From NCBI RefSeq assembly GCF_030705605.1, contig NZ_JAPCKK010000016.1, positions 914,072-978,071 of the forward strand: a stretch of DNA of 64,000 nucleotides, in the 5' to 3' direction. The notes beneath the pieces were generated by a model. That model did no database searches, was not told where the DNA came from, and was given only the letters and a program-made list of their open reading frames with translations. A program made the translations under genes and the position numbers. Shown here in pieces: positions 56,564 to 64,000 of the stretch (positions within the stretch are counted from its first letter, which is position 1; the number at the start of each line of letters is the position of its first letter). This DNA is from Paenibacillus zeirhizosphaerae (lineage in GTDB: Bacteria > Bacillota > Bacilli > Paenibacillales > Paenibacillaceae).

Positions 56564-56720
56564 GTAGTCGTGTCCCTCCGTTTATCGTAATAGCGGCTTG
56601 CAAAATAATGACAACCTTCTGCATCAGCCAATTAAAGAAATCAGAAAGAGTATACTGAACAGGCTTCCACCTGATTTCGATTTACTTGTTCGAGTAAGCC
56701 TCTGACTAGATCTTCGCTTA

Positions 56721-56758
56721 TTTATAATCATTCTAAACTGATTCTCAATGATTCTCAA
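56721..56758 (-). promoter_or_regulatory. suf operon promoter with PerR/Fur-like box
   Basis: TTGAGA (56748-56743), 16 bp, TATAAA (56726-56721) reads toward sufC. Overlapping it, TTATAATCATTCTAA (56722-56736, plus strand) differs by one base from the PerR consensus TTATAATnATTATAA. A perfect tandem repeat of TGATTCTCAA (56739-56758) also resembles degenerate Fur-type elements. A leader of about 140 nt follows. Confidence 0.5.
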
Positions 56759-56835
56759 GTTATTTTATAATATTCATATTTGTAAATGCAAACGATCCGT
56801 ATATCAACAGCTTGTTATAGTGTATCCCAATAACC

Positions 56836-56870
56836 AAAAGGCTTGACCGAATTCATCAGTCAAGCCTTTT
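56836..56870 (-). terminator. Terminator of the DUF1802 gene
   Basis: AAAGGCTTGAC / GTCAAGCCTTT stem immediately after the stop codon, with a T-rich end on the minus strand. Confidence 0.8.
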
Positions 56871-56874
56871 TCGT

Positions 56875-57447
56875 TCAAACTTTTAATACTTTTTTGATTT
56901 CACGTACCTGCGCTTCAAATTCTCGATCCTCCAGCACCGGCGTCATTTCGCTCGGCATTGAATGGGTTTCCATGGAAATCCATGATCTGCACCCCAAGTA
57001 TTCAGAGCGGATATCTATTTCCATCGGTTGCTTTAATTTATATACGCGAAGCAGCAGTATGTGCAAAGGATCTTTTCGCTTCCATTTGAGCCGCTCGGCC
57101 GCAAAGTCGTCGGTCCACATATGATATTCCCGCAGAAGATTCAGCATATCCTGATCGTGAACCTCGATATCCTCGACCGCTTCCGCATAGATCCGGATTT
57201 GAACCGTGGTATTAGCGGGATGCCAATGATCCAGTGAATCATCGATTCTCTGCCGGTCCGCTTCTTTCACCAGCTCTCTGCGCTGATGTTCATAAGTAGG
57301 ATATAAGTAAAAAGCGTGGCTTTTCAATTGAAAATGTCTGGTTTCCTCCGCTATACCGCCTTTACGCATCAGCATAATCTGGCGCCCGTTCTCCATGGCT
57401 CCGATGGCTGAAGCCCATTCTTTAAGAGCGACTACCGATTCATTCAT
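56875..57447 (-). CDS. DUF1802 family protein
   Basis: 190-residue cytoplasmic protein. The N-terminal block VALKEWASAIGAMENGRQIM followed by LMRKGGIAEE and FYLYPTYEHQRRELVK is the DUF1802 signature. A C-terminal part with LLLRVYKLKQPMEIDIRSEYLGCRSWI follows. The function is unknown. The start codon has GGGGGAAC-type sequence upstream. It lies 43 bp downstream of the dps gene. Confidence 0.82.
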   Translation of the reverse strand: MNESVVALKEWASAIGAMENGRQIMLMRKGGIAEETRHFQLKSHAFYLYPTYEHQRRELVKEADRQRIDDSLDHWHPANTTVQIRIYAEAVEDIEVHDQDMLNLLREYHMWTDDFAAERLKWKRKDPLHILLLRVYKLKQPMEIDIRSEYLGCRSWISMETHSMPSEMTPVLEDREFEAQVREIKKVLKV

Positions 57448-57490
57448 CGCTGTTCCCCCTTGGCAAAATCAAATGAACGGGAAGAGGCGA

Positions 57491-57967
57491 TTAGCCGAGG
57501 TAGGAACGCAGCATCCACATATGTTTTTCGAAATCTGTCTTAAAGCCTGTCAGCATATCCGCAGTTGGCTGATCCTCTGCCTTCTCCGCCAGCTCGATGC
57601 CTTCCTGGAATTCTTCACACAAGGTTGCAAAATCTTCAATAAGAGTCTGTACCATTGTGTTGGCATCTTCCGTTCCGGAAGCTTCATTAATAGAGCTCAG
57701 GTCCAAATACTCCTTCATCGTTGCTGCAGGCTCGCCTTTGAGCGTCAGAAGACGCTCTGCCACCTCGTCCATTTTCAGTGTCGCTTCATCATAAAACTCT
57801 TCGAATTTGGTGTGCAGAGTAAAGAAGTTCGATCCTTTGACATACCAGTGGTAGTTATGCAGTTTCACATAGAGTACATTCAAGTTGGCTACCTGCCGGT
57901 TAAGCAGTTGTTCTACGGATTGCGCCTGTGTGCCTGCTGTGTTTTTTGTTGTTTTAGCCATGTTCAT
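57491..57967 (-). CDS. Dps/ferritin-like DNA-protecting protein
   Basis: 158-residue Dps-family protein that oxidises and stores iron and protects against peroxide. The ferroxidase-site block is HNYHWYVKGSNFFTLHTKFE followed by EFYDEATLKMDEVAERLLTL. A four-helix pattern with the C-terminal FEKHMWMLRSYLG completes the fold. The Lys/Thr-rich N-terminal tail (AKTTKNTAGTQAQS) may contact DNA. Two possible ATGs lie two codons apart; AAGGA is 4-10 bp upstream. Confidence 0.93.
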   Translation of the reverse strand: MNMAKTTKNTAGTQAQSVEQLLNRQVANLNVLYVKLHNYHWYVKGSNFFTLHTKFEEFYDEATLKMDEVAERLLTLKGEPAATMKEYLDLSSINEASGTEDANTMVQTLIEDFATLCEEFQEGIELAEKAEDQPTADMLTGFKTDFEKHMWMLRSYLG

Positions 57968-58263
57968 CCCATCCTTATCAAAATAATGTAGGACATCCAG
58001 AACCCGATCTGAACTCGTAATTCTGTTGATCCTTGAGTAGCCATAACAAGAAGACGCAGCGGGCCACCTTTGTTCGCCTGCCTGACGTCTAGTTCTTTCT
58101 TACCCTTCCGCAAAATACGCGAAACAGGCAAAAATTCTTTGGACGCCTTCAAGCCGACCCGCACTTTTCATGAAAAAAGCTATATTAAATTTAGACCATT
58201 TTCGTTATACTGTCTATACCAAGTGAGCCAGTTGGTTTTCGATTATTTATGGAGGTGTCATCT
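57968..58263. other. Divergent intergenic region dps / mtnK
   Basis: About 300 bp between two divergent genes. It must hold both promoters. For dps, TTCAGA-17 bp-TACATT on the minus strand is a possible but very close promoter. In B. subtilis mtnKA has a SAM-I (S-box) leader. I looked for its conserved core and terminator ahead of mtnK and did not see them. Confidence 0.4.
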
Positions 58264-59487
58264 TTGTCTGCCTATCATCCATTAACAAATGAAGAATCTA
58301 TAGTCCTCGCCAGAGCGATCCCCGGCTTTTTCCGGGAAGGAGCTGAGCTCGATTGCCGGGAAATCGGAGACGGCAATCTGAATCTGGTGTTCCATATTCG
58401 AGATACCGAATCAGGCAAGAGTATTATAATCAAACAGGCTCTGCCTTATGCGAAAGTCGTGGGTGAATCGTGGCCCCTTAGCCTGGACCGTGCGCGCATT
58501 GAACGCGAGGCCCTTCAGATCCAGCACCACTTGTGCTCCAACCTAGTGCCGGAGGTTTACAGCTATGACGATGAAATGGCCGTTACGGTTATGGAGGATC
58601 TCAGCGACTTTACCATTATGCGGCACGCTTTGATTGAAGGCAAAACTTTCCCGCATTTTGCGGATCATATTGGAGCCTTCATCGCCAGAACCCTGTTTTT
58701 CACCTCCGATCTTGCCATGGATCCACGTGCAAAGAAGGAGCAGGTTCAGCGCTTCATCAATCCGGATCTGTGCAAAATTACGGAGGATCTGATCTTTGAC
58801 GACCCTTATAAGCTGTCGGACAATAACAATTACCCGGCTGTCATCGAGGATGAAGCCGAAGCTCTGCGGACAGATGCGGCCCTGCATCTGGAGGTTGCAC
58901 TCCTGCGCGAGAAATTTTTGACCCGTACCGAGGCTCTTCTGCATGGGGATCTGCATACAGGCAGTATTTTTATCACGGAGGAGTCCACGAAGGTGATTGA
59001 TCCCGAGTTCGCTTATTACGGTCCTATGGGTTTTGATATCGGAGCCGTTATCGCAAATCTGCTGCTTAACCTTGCTGGCCAGATCGGCTGGAAGGCGGAT
59101 GAGGCGGACCGCCGCCGTCATCAAAACTGGCTTCTTCAAACCTCACTTGATGTATGGAGTAAATTCGAAGCGGAATTCCGCAAATTGTGGGACGAGCATG
59201 CTGTCGATCCTCTAGCGCATGCACCGGGCTATCAGGATTTGTACATTCAGAAAGTGCTGCAGGATGCCGTCGGCTTTGCTGGTGCCAAAATGATCCGCCG
59301 CATCGTAGGCCTATCCCACGTTGCGGACATCGATACCATTCCGGATGAGACCCAAAGGGAACGTGCTCAGCGCCTGGCTCTCTCGGTGGGTAAAGCTTTG
59401 ATCCTGAACTGCAGAAAAATCAGCTCGATTGCTGCAATTGACGATATCGTCCGGACCACTGCCACAGATAGAGGTGAAACCCTATGA
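58264..59487 (+). CDS. mtnK: 5-methylthioribose kinase
   Basis: 407-residue kinase phosphorylating 5-methylthioribose in methionine salvage. Motifs are [14 protein letters not shown] (P-loop-like), [32 protein letters not shown] (hinge), [13 protein letters not shown] (catalytic loop Asp) and [20 protein letters not shown] (DPE motif). The TTG at 58264 with GGAGGTG 6 bp upstream is the most likely start; an ATG five codons earlier overlaps the ribosome site. It is translationally coupled to mtnA. Confidence 0.94.
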   Translation: MSAYHPLTNEESIVLARAIPGFFREGAELDCREIGDGNLNLVFHIRDTESGKSIIIKQALPYAKVVGESWPLSLDRARIEREALQIQHHLCSNLVPEVYSYDDEMAVTVMEDLSDFTIMRHALIEGKTFPHFADHIGAFIARTLFFTSDLAMDPRAKKEQVQRFINPDLCKITEDLIFDDPYKLSDNNNYPAVIEDEAEALRTDAALHLEVALLREKFLTRTEALLHGDLHTGSIFITEESTKVIDPEFAYYGPMGFDIGAVIANLLLNLAGQIGWKADEADRRRHQNWLLQTSLDVWSKFEAEFRKLWDEHAVDPLAHAPGYQDLYIQKVLQDAVGFAGAKMIRRIVGLSHVADIDTIPDETQRERAQRLALSVGKALILNCRKISSIAAIDDIVRTTATDRGETL

Positions 59488-60557
59488 ATCAACATATTGA
59501 ACAAACTAGCGCTCCCGTATCCCTGATTTGGAAAGGCGACCGTCTGGCCATGCTGGATCAGCGCCTACTGCCCGAATCCATCGTTATGCTGGACTTATTC
59601 ACCCCTGAAGAGGTATGGGAAGGGATTCACGCCATGAAAGTGCGCGGAGCGCCTGCCATCGGCATGGCGGCAGCTTACGGTGTCGTACTCGGAGCGAAGG
59701 CTTATGGCGCTTCGGAGGCCACGGAATGGCTCGAACATGTTCAGGCCGTATGCGGCCATCTGGCCACCTCCCGTCCGACCGCCGTCAACCTGTTCTGGGC
59801 TCTGGACCGTATGAAGAAACGTGCTCAAGAGCTTGTACAGACCGGCACTGTAGAAAACTGGAACGCAGGCCTCGAACAAGAGGCCATAGCCATTCAGGCC
59901 GAAGATGAGCAGGTCTGCAGAAGCATCGGAGAGCATGCCCTCCCGCTGTTTGAAGATGGTATGGGCGTGCTGACACACTGTAATGCAGGTGGACTGGCCA
60001 CGGCCAAATACGGGACAGCTCTTGCCCCGATGTATCTGGCACATGAGAACGGGATCCACCTGAAGGTGTTTGCGGACGAAACACGCCCTGTTCTGCAGGG
60101 AGCACGCCTGACGGCTTTTGAGCTGCAGCAGGCCGGAATTGATGTTACGCTGCTCTGTGACAACATGGCCGGCATGGTCATGTCCAAGGGATGGGTTCAG
60201 GCTGTCATTGTAGGCACGGACCGCGTCGCAGCCAACGGGGATGTAGCCAATAAAATCGGGACTTACAGTGTTGCTGTACTGGCCAAGGCACATGGTATTC
60301 CTTTTTATGTGGCATCTCCTTTATCGACCATTGATCTTAACACTCCGACCGGCGCAGATATCCCTATCGAAGAAAGATCTGCTGAGGAAGTTACGGAAGG
60401 CTTTGGCAGAAGAACCGCTCCACAAGGTGTAAAAGTGTTCAACCCGGCGTTCGACGTAACCCCGAACGAATATGTAACAGCGATTATTACCGAAAAAGGG
60501 ATTGTCCGGCCACCCTACTCGAATAATCTGGCCGCCTTATTTAAAGAATCCCGCTGA
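59484..60557 (+). CDS. mtnA: S-methyl-5-thioribose-1-phosphate isomerase
   Basis: 357-residue isomerase converting methylthioribose-1-phosphate to the ribulose form, the step after MtnK. Signatures are [37 protein letters not shown] (catalytic Cys near residue 161) and [19 protein letters not shown] (catalytic Asp near 241), with [13 protein letters not shown] near 290. The ATG overlaps the mtnK stop by 4 bp. Later salvage genes (mtnW/X/B/D) are not in the window. Confidence 0.95.
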   Translation: MNQHIEQTSAPVSLIWKGDRLAMLDQRLLPESIVMLDLFTPEEVWEGIHAMKVRGAPAIGMAAAYGVVLGAKAYGASEATEWLEHVQAVCGHLATSRPTAVNLFWALDRMKKRAQELVQTGTVENWNAGLEQEAIAIQAEDEQVCRSIGEHALPLFEDGMGVLTHCNAGGLATAKYGTALAPMYLAHENGIHLKVFADETRPVLQGARLTAFELQQAGIDVTLLCDNMAGMVMSKGWVQAVIVGTDRVAANGDVANKIGTYSVAVLAKAHGIPFYVASPLSTIDLNTPTGADIPIEERSAEEVTEGFGRRTAPQGVKVFNPAFDVTPNEYVTAIITEKGIVRPPYSNNLAALFKESR

Positions 60558-60580
60558 AGGAAGCACAGCATTGTGTCCTG

Positions 60581-60607
60581 ATACCGGAGCCGCTGGCTCC
60601 GGTATCT
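60581..60607 (+). terminator. Terminator of mtnKA
   Basis: GATACC-G-GAGCC / GGCTC-GGTATC hairpin with one bulged base, followed by TTTGTACATTTTCTT. Confidence 0.65.
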
Positions 60608-60638
60608 TTGTACATTTTCTTGTATTCTGTGCCGTTGT

Positions 60639-60941
60639 TCATACCATTTTCAGAAGCGCCTCATAACCTGGTAATCCTGGCCGGATACCGAGCGCCTCTG
60701 CCTCGGCTGTAACGGATTCCATAGGAGCTTCCAGCAGTTCTTTAAGAGTCCGTACTCCCACAGCACGTGCGGCGATAATTTTGCGATCTGCAAGCCGTTC
60801 ATTCAGCAATCCGACATCCAGTGCTCCACACATAATATACCCTCGTGCGTTCGATATGGAGATCAGTGTGGTCTTAGGAAGCTTCACTTCCACACCAATG
60901 AAGGTATGTTCTCCTATTTGTATAGGTCCCATATGAATCAT
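60639..60941 (-). CDS. yunC: YunC family protein (DUF1805)
   Basis: 100-residue cytoplasmic protein. The sequence VEVKLPKTTLISISNARGYI, MCGALDVGLLNERLADRKII, then AARAVGVRTLKELLEAPMES and VTAEAEALGI aligns closely with Bacillus YunC. The ATG at 60941 has AAGGAGGTG 10 bp upstream; the longer frame upstream, rich in arginine, is not credible. The function is unknown. In Bacillus it neighbours yunD, here about 13 kb away. Confidence 0.88.
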   Translation of the reverse strand: MIHMGPIQIGEHTFIGVEVKLPKTTLISISNARGYIMCGALDVGLLNERLADRKIIAARAVGVRTLKELLEAPMESVTAEAEALGIRPGLPGYEALLKMV

Positions 60942-61138
60942 CTTGAATAAACACCTCCTTCTACGGCGTTTGCTGTAGTGTATGCATCTGCTTTGTGCAG
61001 GTGTGGACAGTGTAGTCATTTAGTCATGCTTTATATGTTAAAAATTCGTAAAATCGATACATTGGGACTATTCCGAATTATAATTTAATGATATATTGAG
61101 AATCTAAAAAATTGATCTAATTCAAGGCTGGAGGAAAT

Positions 61139-61675
61139 ATGGACAAGGTAACGCCAAAAGAGGAAACGAGTTATTTATTTAACGTGGATGTCTTAGTCAA
61201 AGGCAGCTCCAATGCGGTCGCGCTTCAATCCTTAATGGAAGTTTTCAACAGCTTTGAACAGGTTGCCGATTACCGCGTCATTTCTGGCATTGAATTAGGC
61301 AAACTGATTGAAACCGCTCTTGAAATAAAGAAAAAGGCATGGAGTGAAAGTGCTAATACAGCCAACAGCTTGCCGCATGGGCAAAAAACCAAAAATAAGA
61401 CACAAAACGGAAACAAAGCTAATCATCAAGGTAACACATCACCGAAAGTATCAGCCGAGAATCAGTCAAACAGCATGCATGAATGGATTAATGCCTATAT
61501 TCAGAAAAATTCGCTTGTCCGCTTGGTTGTGAACAGGTATGGAGGACAGCGCAGCATCCCTTGCCGGATTATTAATAACGATCAGGACAGCGGTACGCTG
61601 AGTGTCTATCATGTGGATGAGAAGCAGGTATACACCTTTAAAATGAACGAAATAGACGAGATTTTCCCCACCTAG
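61139..61675 (+). CDS. Hypothetical protein with possible C-terminal Sm-like domain
   Basis: 178 residues in three parts. An N-terminal domain (1-70: SYLFNVDVLVKGSSNAVALQ, LMEVFNSFEQVADYRVISGI) appears folded and alpha/beta. A polar linker (about 71-112) is rich in Asn, Lys, Gln and Ser. A C-terminal domain (about 113-178) with INAYIQKNSLVRLVVNRYGG, SIPCRIINNDQDSGTLSVYH and QVYTFKMNEIDEI has the helix-plus-strands order of Sm/Hfq-like folds. I do not recognise a named family. The ATG follows GGAGG. Confidence 0.65.
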   Translation: MDKVTPKEETSYLFNVDVLVKGSSNAVALQSLMEVFNSFEQVADYRVISGIELGKLIETALEIKKKAWSESANTANSLPHGQKTKNKTQNGNKANHQGNTSPKVSAENQSNSMHEWINAYIQKNSLVRLVVNRYGGQRSIPCRIINNDQDSGTLSVYHVDEKQVYTFKMNEIDEIFPT

Positions 61676-61692
61676 TCCGATATAAAATACAA

Positions 61693-61728
61693 AAAACCGT
61701 TTGCGCAGCTACCGCAGACGGTTTTTTA
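61693..61728. terminator. Bidirectional terminator
   Basis: AAACCGTTTGCG-CAGCTAC-CGCAGACGGTTT stem with A and T runs on its sides, between convergent genes. Confidence 0.85.
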
Positions 61729-61729
61729 T

Positions 61730-62113
61730 TCATGAATCCTTCTTCAATCCGGCAGCAGCCAGCATAAGCAGCAGCCATCCGCCCATAAAACATACACCAC
61801 CAAGCGGCGTTATCGCTCCCAAAATACGAATATTGGTAATACTGAGAACGTACAGACTTCCTGAAAATATGATAATACCGGTAAACAGCAATCTTGCAGC
61901 CCATTTGAGCTTCGCCGAAGCTCCCCATTGACCCGCCGCCAATGCTATAATCAGTAGCCCCACCGCATGTATCATGTGATATTTAACGCCTGTTTCATAG
62001 ATCGATAGATTGTCATCACCGATCTGCGGTCCAAGAGCATGTGCGCCAAATGCCCCTATGGCTACGGAAAGCAGCATCATTAAAGAACCAATCATTAACC
62101 ATTTGCGCTGCAT
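61730..62113 (-). CDS. DUF423 family membrane protein (YwdK-like)
   Basis: 127-residue protein with four helices. Signatures are LMMLLSVAIGAFGAHAL near the N-terminus, YETGVKYHMIHAVGLLIIAL, and LFTGIIIFSGSLYVL followed by ITPLGGVCFMGGWLLLMLA, all typical of DUF423. The function is unknown. The ATG is at 62113 with an AAGGAG-type site upstream. Confidence 0.9.
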   Translation of the reverse strand: MQRKWLMIGSLMMLLSVAIGAFGAHALGPQIGDDNLSIYETGVKYHMIHAVGLLIIALAAGQWGASAKLKWAARLLFTGIIIFSGSLYVLSITNIRILGAITPLGGVCFMGGWLLLMLAAAGLKKDS

Positions 62114-62257
62114 TTGTACAACTCCTTATTTTTTGATCTGATTAGCTTATTGTACAAGGAAAGCAGCCCTAATTCCAATAGAGTGGATTGGCTTGATTTT
62201 TCAGAGCTTTTTGTGGAAAATAAATATTTAAACTTCTAGATTGCGAGAGGAGTATTT

Positions 62258-63106
62258 ATGAATCCTATTAAAATTTTCACAGACAGTACAAGCGACCTTC
62301 CCAGGCAATGGGTTGAACAATATGAAATCGGAATCGTCCCCCTCTATACCGTTTTTGGGAACGAATCCTTGCGGGACGGTGTAGATATTATCCCTGAACA
62401 ATTATTCAAACGTGTCTCCCGGGAAGGGAGGTTACCGAAAACGGCTGCCCCTTCGCCGGCTGATTTTATTCAGTATTTCTCCCCGTATATAGATCAGGGA
62501 ATGGATATTTTGTATATAAGTTTGTCCTCGGATCTCTCTTCAACCTACCAGAACGGACGTGTGGCAGGCGGAGAATTTCCGGAAGGCAGAGTCCATGTAG
62601 TAGACTCCAAAAACCTAAGCTGTGGAATCGGACTGCTGGTCATGAAGGCCGTGAAAGCAGTGCGAAACGGTCTTGGCATTCAAGAGGTCGTGCAGGTGCT
62701 GGAAGAAATCAGACCTCGGATCGATACCGAGTTTGTTATTGATACCCTGGAATATCTTTATAAAGGCGGCAGATGCTCAGGCATGCAAAATTTGATTGGC
62801 AGCTTGCTCAAAATCCGGCCTGTCATTAAGGTTATAGACGGAAAAATGACGCCTGCCTACAAAGTGCGAGGAAAGCGTGAAAAAGCCATTGATCAAATGC
62901 TGAGCAACGCCCTGAGCCAAAAGGACAATATGGATCTGGAACTGGTCATTGTTGTGCATGCCCTGGCTGAAGAGGATGCTCTAGAGCTACAGAAAAGGCT
63001 TCAGGAGCAAACAGGAGCTGAAGTGGCTCTAGCGACTGCAGGCTGTGTCATATGCAGCCACTGCGGCCCTCAAACCATCGGTATTATTTATGCTAAAAAA
63101 AGCTGA
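62258..63106 (+). CDS. DegV family protein
   Basis: 282-residue fatty-acid-binding protein of the DegV family; relatives such as FakB present fatty acids to a kinase. N-terminal IFTDSTSDLPRQWVEQYEIG and VPLYTVFGNESLRDGVDI, PSPADFIQYFSPYIDQGMDI, LYISLSSDLSSTYQNGRVA, and the C-terminal CVICSHCGPQTIGIIY are typical. LEYLYKGGRCSGMQNLIGSL is the conserved GGR region. The ATG has GGAGTA upstream. No FakA-type gene is nearby. Confidence 0.92.
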   Translation: MNPIKIFTDSTSDLPRQWVEQYEIGIVPLYTVFGNESLRDGVDIIPEQLFKRVSREGRLPKTAAPSPADFIQYFSPYIDQGMDILYISLSSDLSSTYQNGRVAGGEFPEGRVHVVDSKNLSCGIGLLVMKAVKAVRNGLGIQEVVQVLEEIRPRIDTEFVIDTLEYLYKGGRCSGMQNLIGSLLKIRPVIKVIDGKMTPAYKVRGKREKAIDQMLSNALSQKDNMDLELVIVVHALAEEDALELQKRLQEQTGAEVALATAGCVICSHCGPQTIGIIYAKKS

Positions 63107-63126
63107 CGCTTACCTTGACGATAATC

Positions 63127-63154
63127 AAGCCCTGTCCTGAGAAAGACGGGGCTT
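63127..63154 (+). terminator. Terminator of the DegV gene
   Basis: AAGCCC-TGTC ... GACG-GGGCTT stem followed by CTTTG. Confidence 0.65.
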
Positions 63155-63158
63155 CTTT

Positions 63159-63535
63159 GTGCTTCCTGTAGGGATGATTAAAGGCACAAGCGGATCCTCC
63201 TTTATGCCTAAGTCGCCCGTCACTCGTCAGGAGGCGGCTGTGATGCGGAGCAGGCTGATGACCAGTACTCCTGCTACTTCTGCCTGTACCCGCGCTTACA
63301 CGGACGACAGTGATAGCGCTTCTTGGACATCCTCTGCCGTATGCAAGGCTGGACAGAAAGATTTGATGATGGGTTCAGACGGCCAATTTAGCCCGTAGAG
63401 GCCTTGTCACGCGAAGAGGCTGTGTTTCTGCTACAACGTCTAACACAAGCAGTAGGAGTAAAGCAAACAGTTCAAACACCCATTCATTTGGGCTGGCAAT
63501 ATAATCAAACGGCCGAACAATACAAAACCTTCTGA
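63159..63535 (+). pseudogene. Broken SLH-domain (surface layer homology) gene, C-terminal remnant
   Basis: The first frame reads GMIKGTSGSSFMPKSPVTRQ EAAVM, then AYTDDSDSASWTSSAVCKAG with LMMGSDGQFSP, which are two successive SLH repeats. It stops at 63398. The following sequence in a shifted frame (EALSREEAVFLLQRLTQAVG, ending YNQTAEQYKTF at 63535) completes the second SLH repeat and a natural C-terminus. There is no N-terminal part and a frameshift near 63395, so this is a decayed fragment of a cell-surface protein, lying between the degV and rRNA genes. Confidence 0.8.
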
Positions 63536-63565
63536 TTTAGTGGGCAGGATAAGAAGTAGCAAATA

Positions 63566-63599
63566 CAAAAAAAACCACTGTTTATGACAACAGTGGTTT
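63566..63599 (-). terminator. Terminator of the rRNA operon
   Basis: Minus-strand AAACCACTGTT / AACAGTGGTTT stem followed by a run of T residues directly after the 5S rRNA. Confidence 0.85.
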
Positions 63600-63605
63600 A
63601 CTTTT

Positions 63606-63722
63606 GCCTGGCAACGTCCTACTCTCCCAGGACCCTTCGGTCCAAGTACCATCGGCGCTGGAGGGCTTAACGGTCGTGTTCGGGATGGGTACGCGTGGAA
63701 CCCCTCCGCTATCGCCACCAGA
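63606..63722 (-). rRNA. rrf: 5S ribosomal RNA
   Basis: The minus strand begins TCTGGTGGCGATAGCGGAGG and contains CCCATCCCGAACACG, GTTAAGCCCTCCAGCGCCGA and GAGAGTAGGACG, ending GTTGCCAGGC. The 5' and 3' ends pair. The length of 117 nt is normal for Bacillales. It is downstream of the 23S gene in the usual 16S-23S-5S order. The exact ends are estimated to within a few bases. Confidence 0.96.
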
Positions 63723-63876
63723 CATGATTTTTCGAAGCTTCCGCTTCTCGAAATCGCTGCAAGAAAATATCAATCCTCAGAAAGGACCCACATTCTTGCT
63801 TCGCAACATCTTTCTTTCAAGGCGGTTACACCCTGAAAACTGGATCCGAAACGTTCATTGCCTTTTAGAACCTTTA

Positions 63877-64000
63877 GGATAAGCCCTCGACCGATTAGTA
63901 CTGGTCAGCTCCATGCATTGCTGCACTTCCACCCCCAGCCTATCTACCTCGTCGTCTTCAAGGGGTCTTACATACTGGGAAATCTCATCTTGAGGGGGGC
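63877..64000 (-). rRNA. rrl: 23S ribosomal RNA, 3' end (partial)
   Basis: The minus strand ends with GAGCTGACCAGTACTAATCG and GTCGAGGGCTTATCC, the conserved 3' end of bacterial 23S rRNA. The gene continues beyond the right edge. About 150 bp separate it from the 5S gene, and no tRNA gene is visible in that spacer. The 3' boundary is approximate. Confidence 0.95.

Noticed and set aside
58101..58124. Sigma-B-like motif (GTTTCG-14 bp-GGGTAA) upstream of dps
   Set aside because: The -35 matches poorly, the distance to dps is long, and as far as I know most Paenibacillus lack sigma-B.
57964..58164. 66-codon open frame upstream of dps
   Set aside because: It overlaps the dps leader and start and lacks a good ribosome site or known similarity. 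It could at most be a leader peptide.
57968..58263. SAM-I riboswitch expected before mtnKA
   Set aside because: The conserved S-box core and terminator stem are not visible in this region.
63723..63876. tRNA gene in the 23S-5S spacer
   Set aside because: No cloverleaf or T-loop consensus was seen in this roughly 150 bp spacer.

Overview
The window comes from a low-GC Gram-positive endospore former, most likely Paenibacillus or a close relative in the Paenibacillaceae. The evidence is the Bacillales gene order citZ-icd-mdh / ytvI / fxsA / pyk / accA-accD / dnaE / ytrH-ytrI / ytoI / ytpI, the sporulation genes (ytrH, ytrI, two ytvI-like genes, cotJABC, a YheC/YheD cluster), strong AGGAGG-type ribosome binding sites with frequent GTG and TTG starts, and SLH-domain remnants. 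Most of it is chromosomal backbone. I see no prophage, insertion sequence, CRISPR array or tRNA gene. The right edge enters an rRNA operon (5S complete, 23S 3' end) read leftwards.

Layout. 1-3.0 kb: TCA-cycle operon citZ-icd-mdh (minus; mdh is cut by the window edge). 3.3-5.4 kb: sporulation permease ytvI, fxsA and a YbgC-type thioesterase. 5.5-9.2 kb: phosphate uptake operon pstSCAB with a probable Pho-box promoter and a divergent LysR regulator. 10.4-14 kb: pyk, accA, accD. 14-18.6 kb: a small DUF2007-like gene, a PgpA/YutG-like gene and dnaE. 18.8-22 kb: ytrH-ytrI, ytoI, ytpI and a YlbF/YheA-like gene. 22.2-29 kb: five tandem YheC/YheD-type ATP-grasp genes with a small GNAT gene embedded. 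29-33 kb: a HAD phosphatase, a secreted protein with three internal repeats, small hypotheticals, a decayed GrpB-family gene and a lipoprotein/uncharacterised gene pair. 33.3-36.9 kb: a manganese-type ABC importer with a probable MntR operator. 37-40 kb: small accessory genes, padR plus its membrane partner, and a DedA protein. 40-46.3 kb: cotJABC, a second ytvI-like gene, a CNNM/HlyC protein, yfkAB and an HD-GYP gene. 46.3-51.2 kb: yunD-like phosphoesterase, a fused MoaD-MoaE, a second HD-GYP gene, and a VOC/DeoR operon behind a long palindrome. 51.3-56.6 kb: sufCDSUB. 56.8-63.1 kb: DUF1802, Dps, methionine salvage mtnK-mtnA, yunC, a possible Sm-like protein, DUF423 and DegV. 63.1-64 kb: a broken SLH gene and the end of an rRNA operon.

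How it fits together. Much of the window serves sporulation and the spore surface (ytvI, ytrHI, cotJ, YheC/YheD). A second theme is metal and oxidative physiology: Mn import, CotJC Mn-catalase family, Dps, and Suf Fe-S assembly with a PerR/Fur-like site in its promoter. The most interesting locus is the five-gene YheC/YheD array (22238-28957). It alternates long and short paralogs, all appear to retain the ATP-grasp core, and they are packed as one probable transcription unit with an acetyltransferase-like gene. It could be an uncharacterised spore-coat modification or peptide-ligating system; that role is inference.
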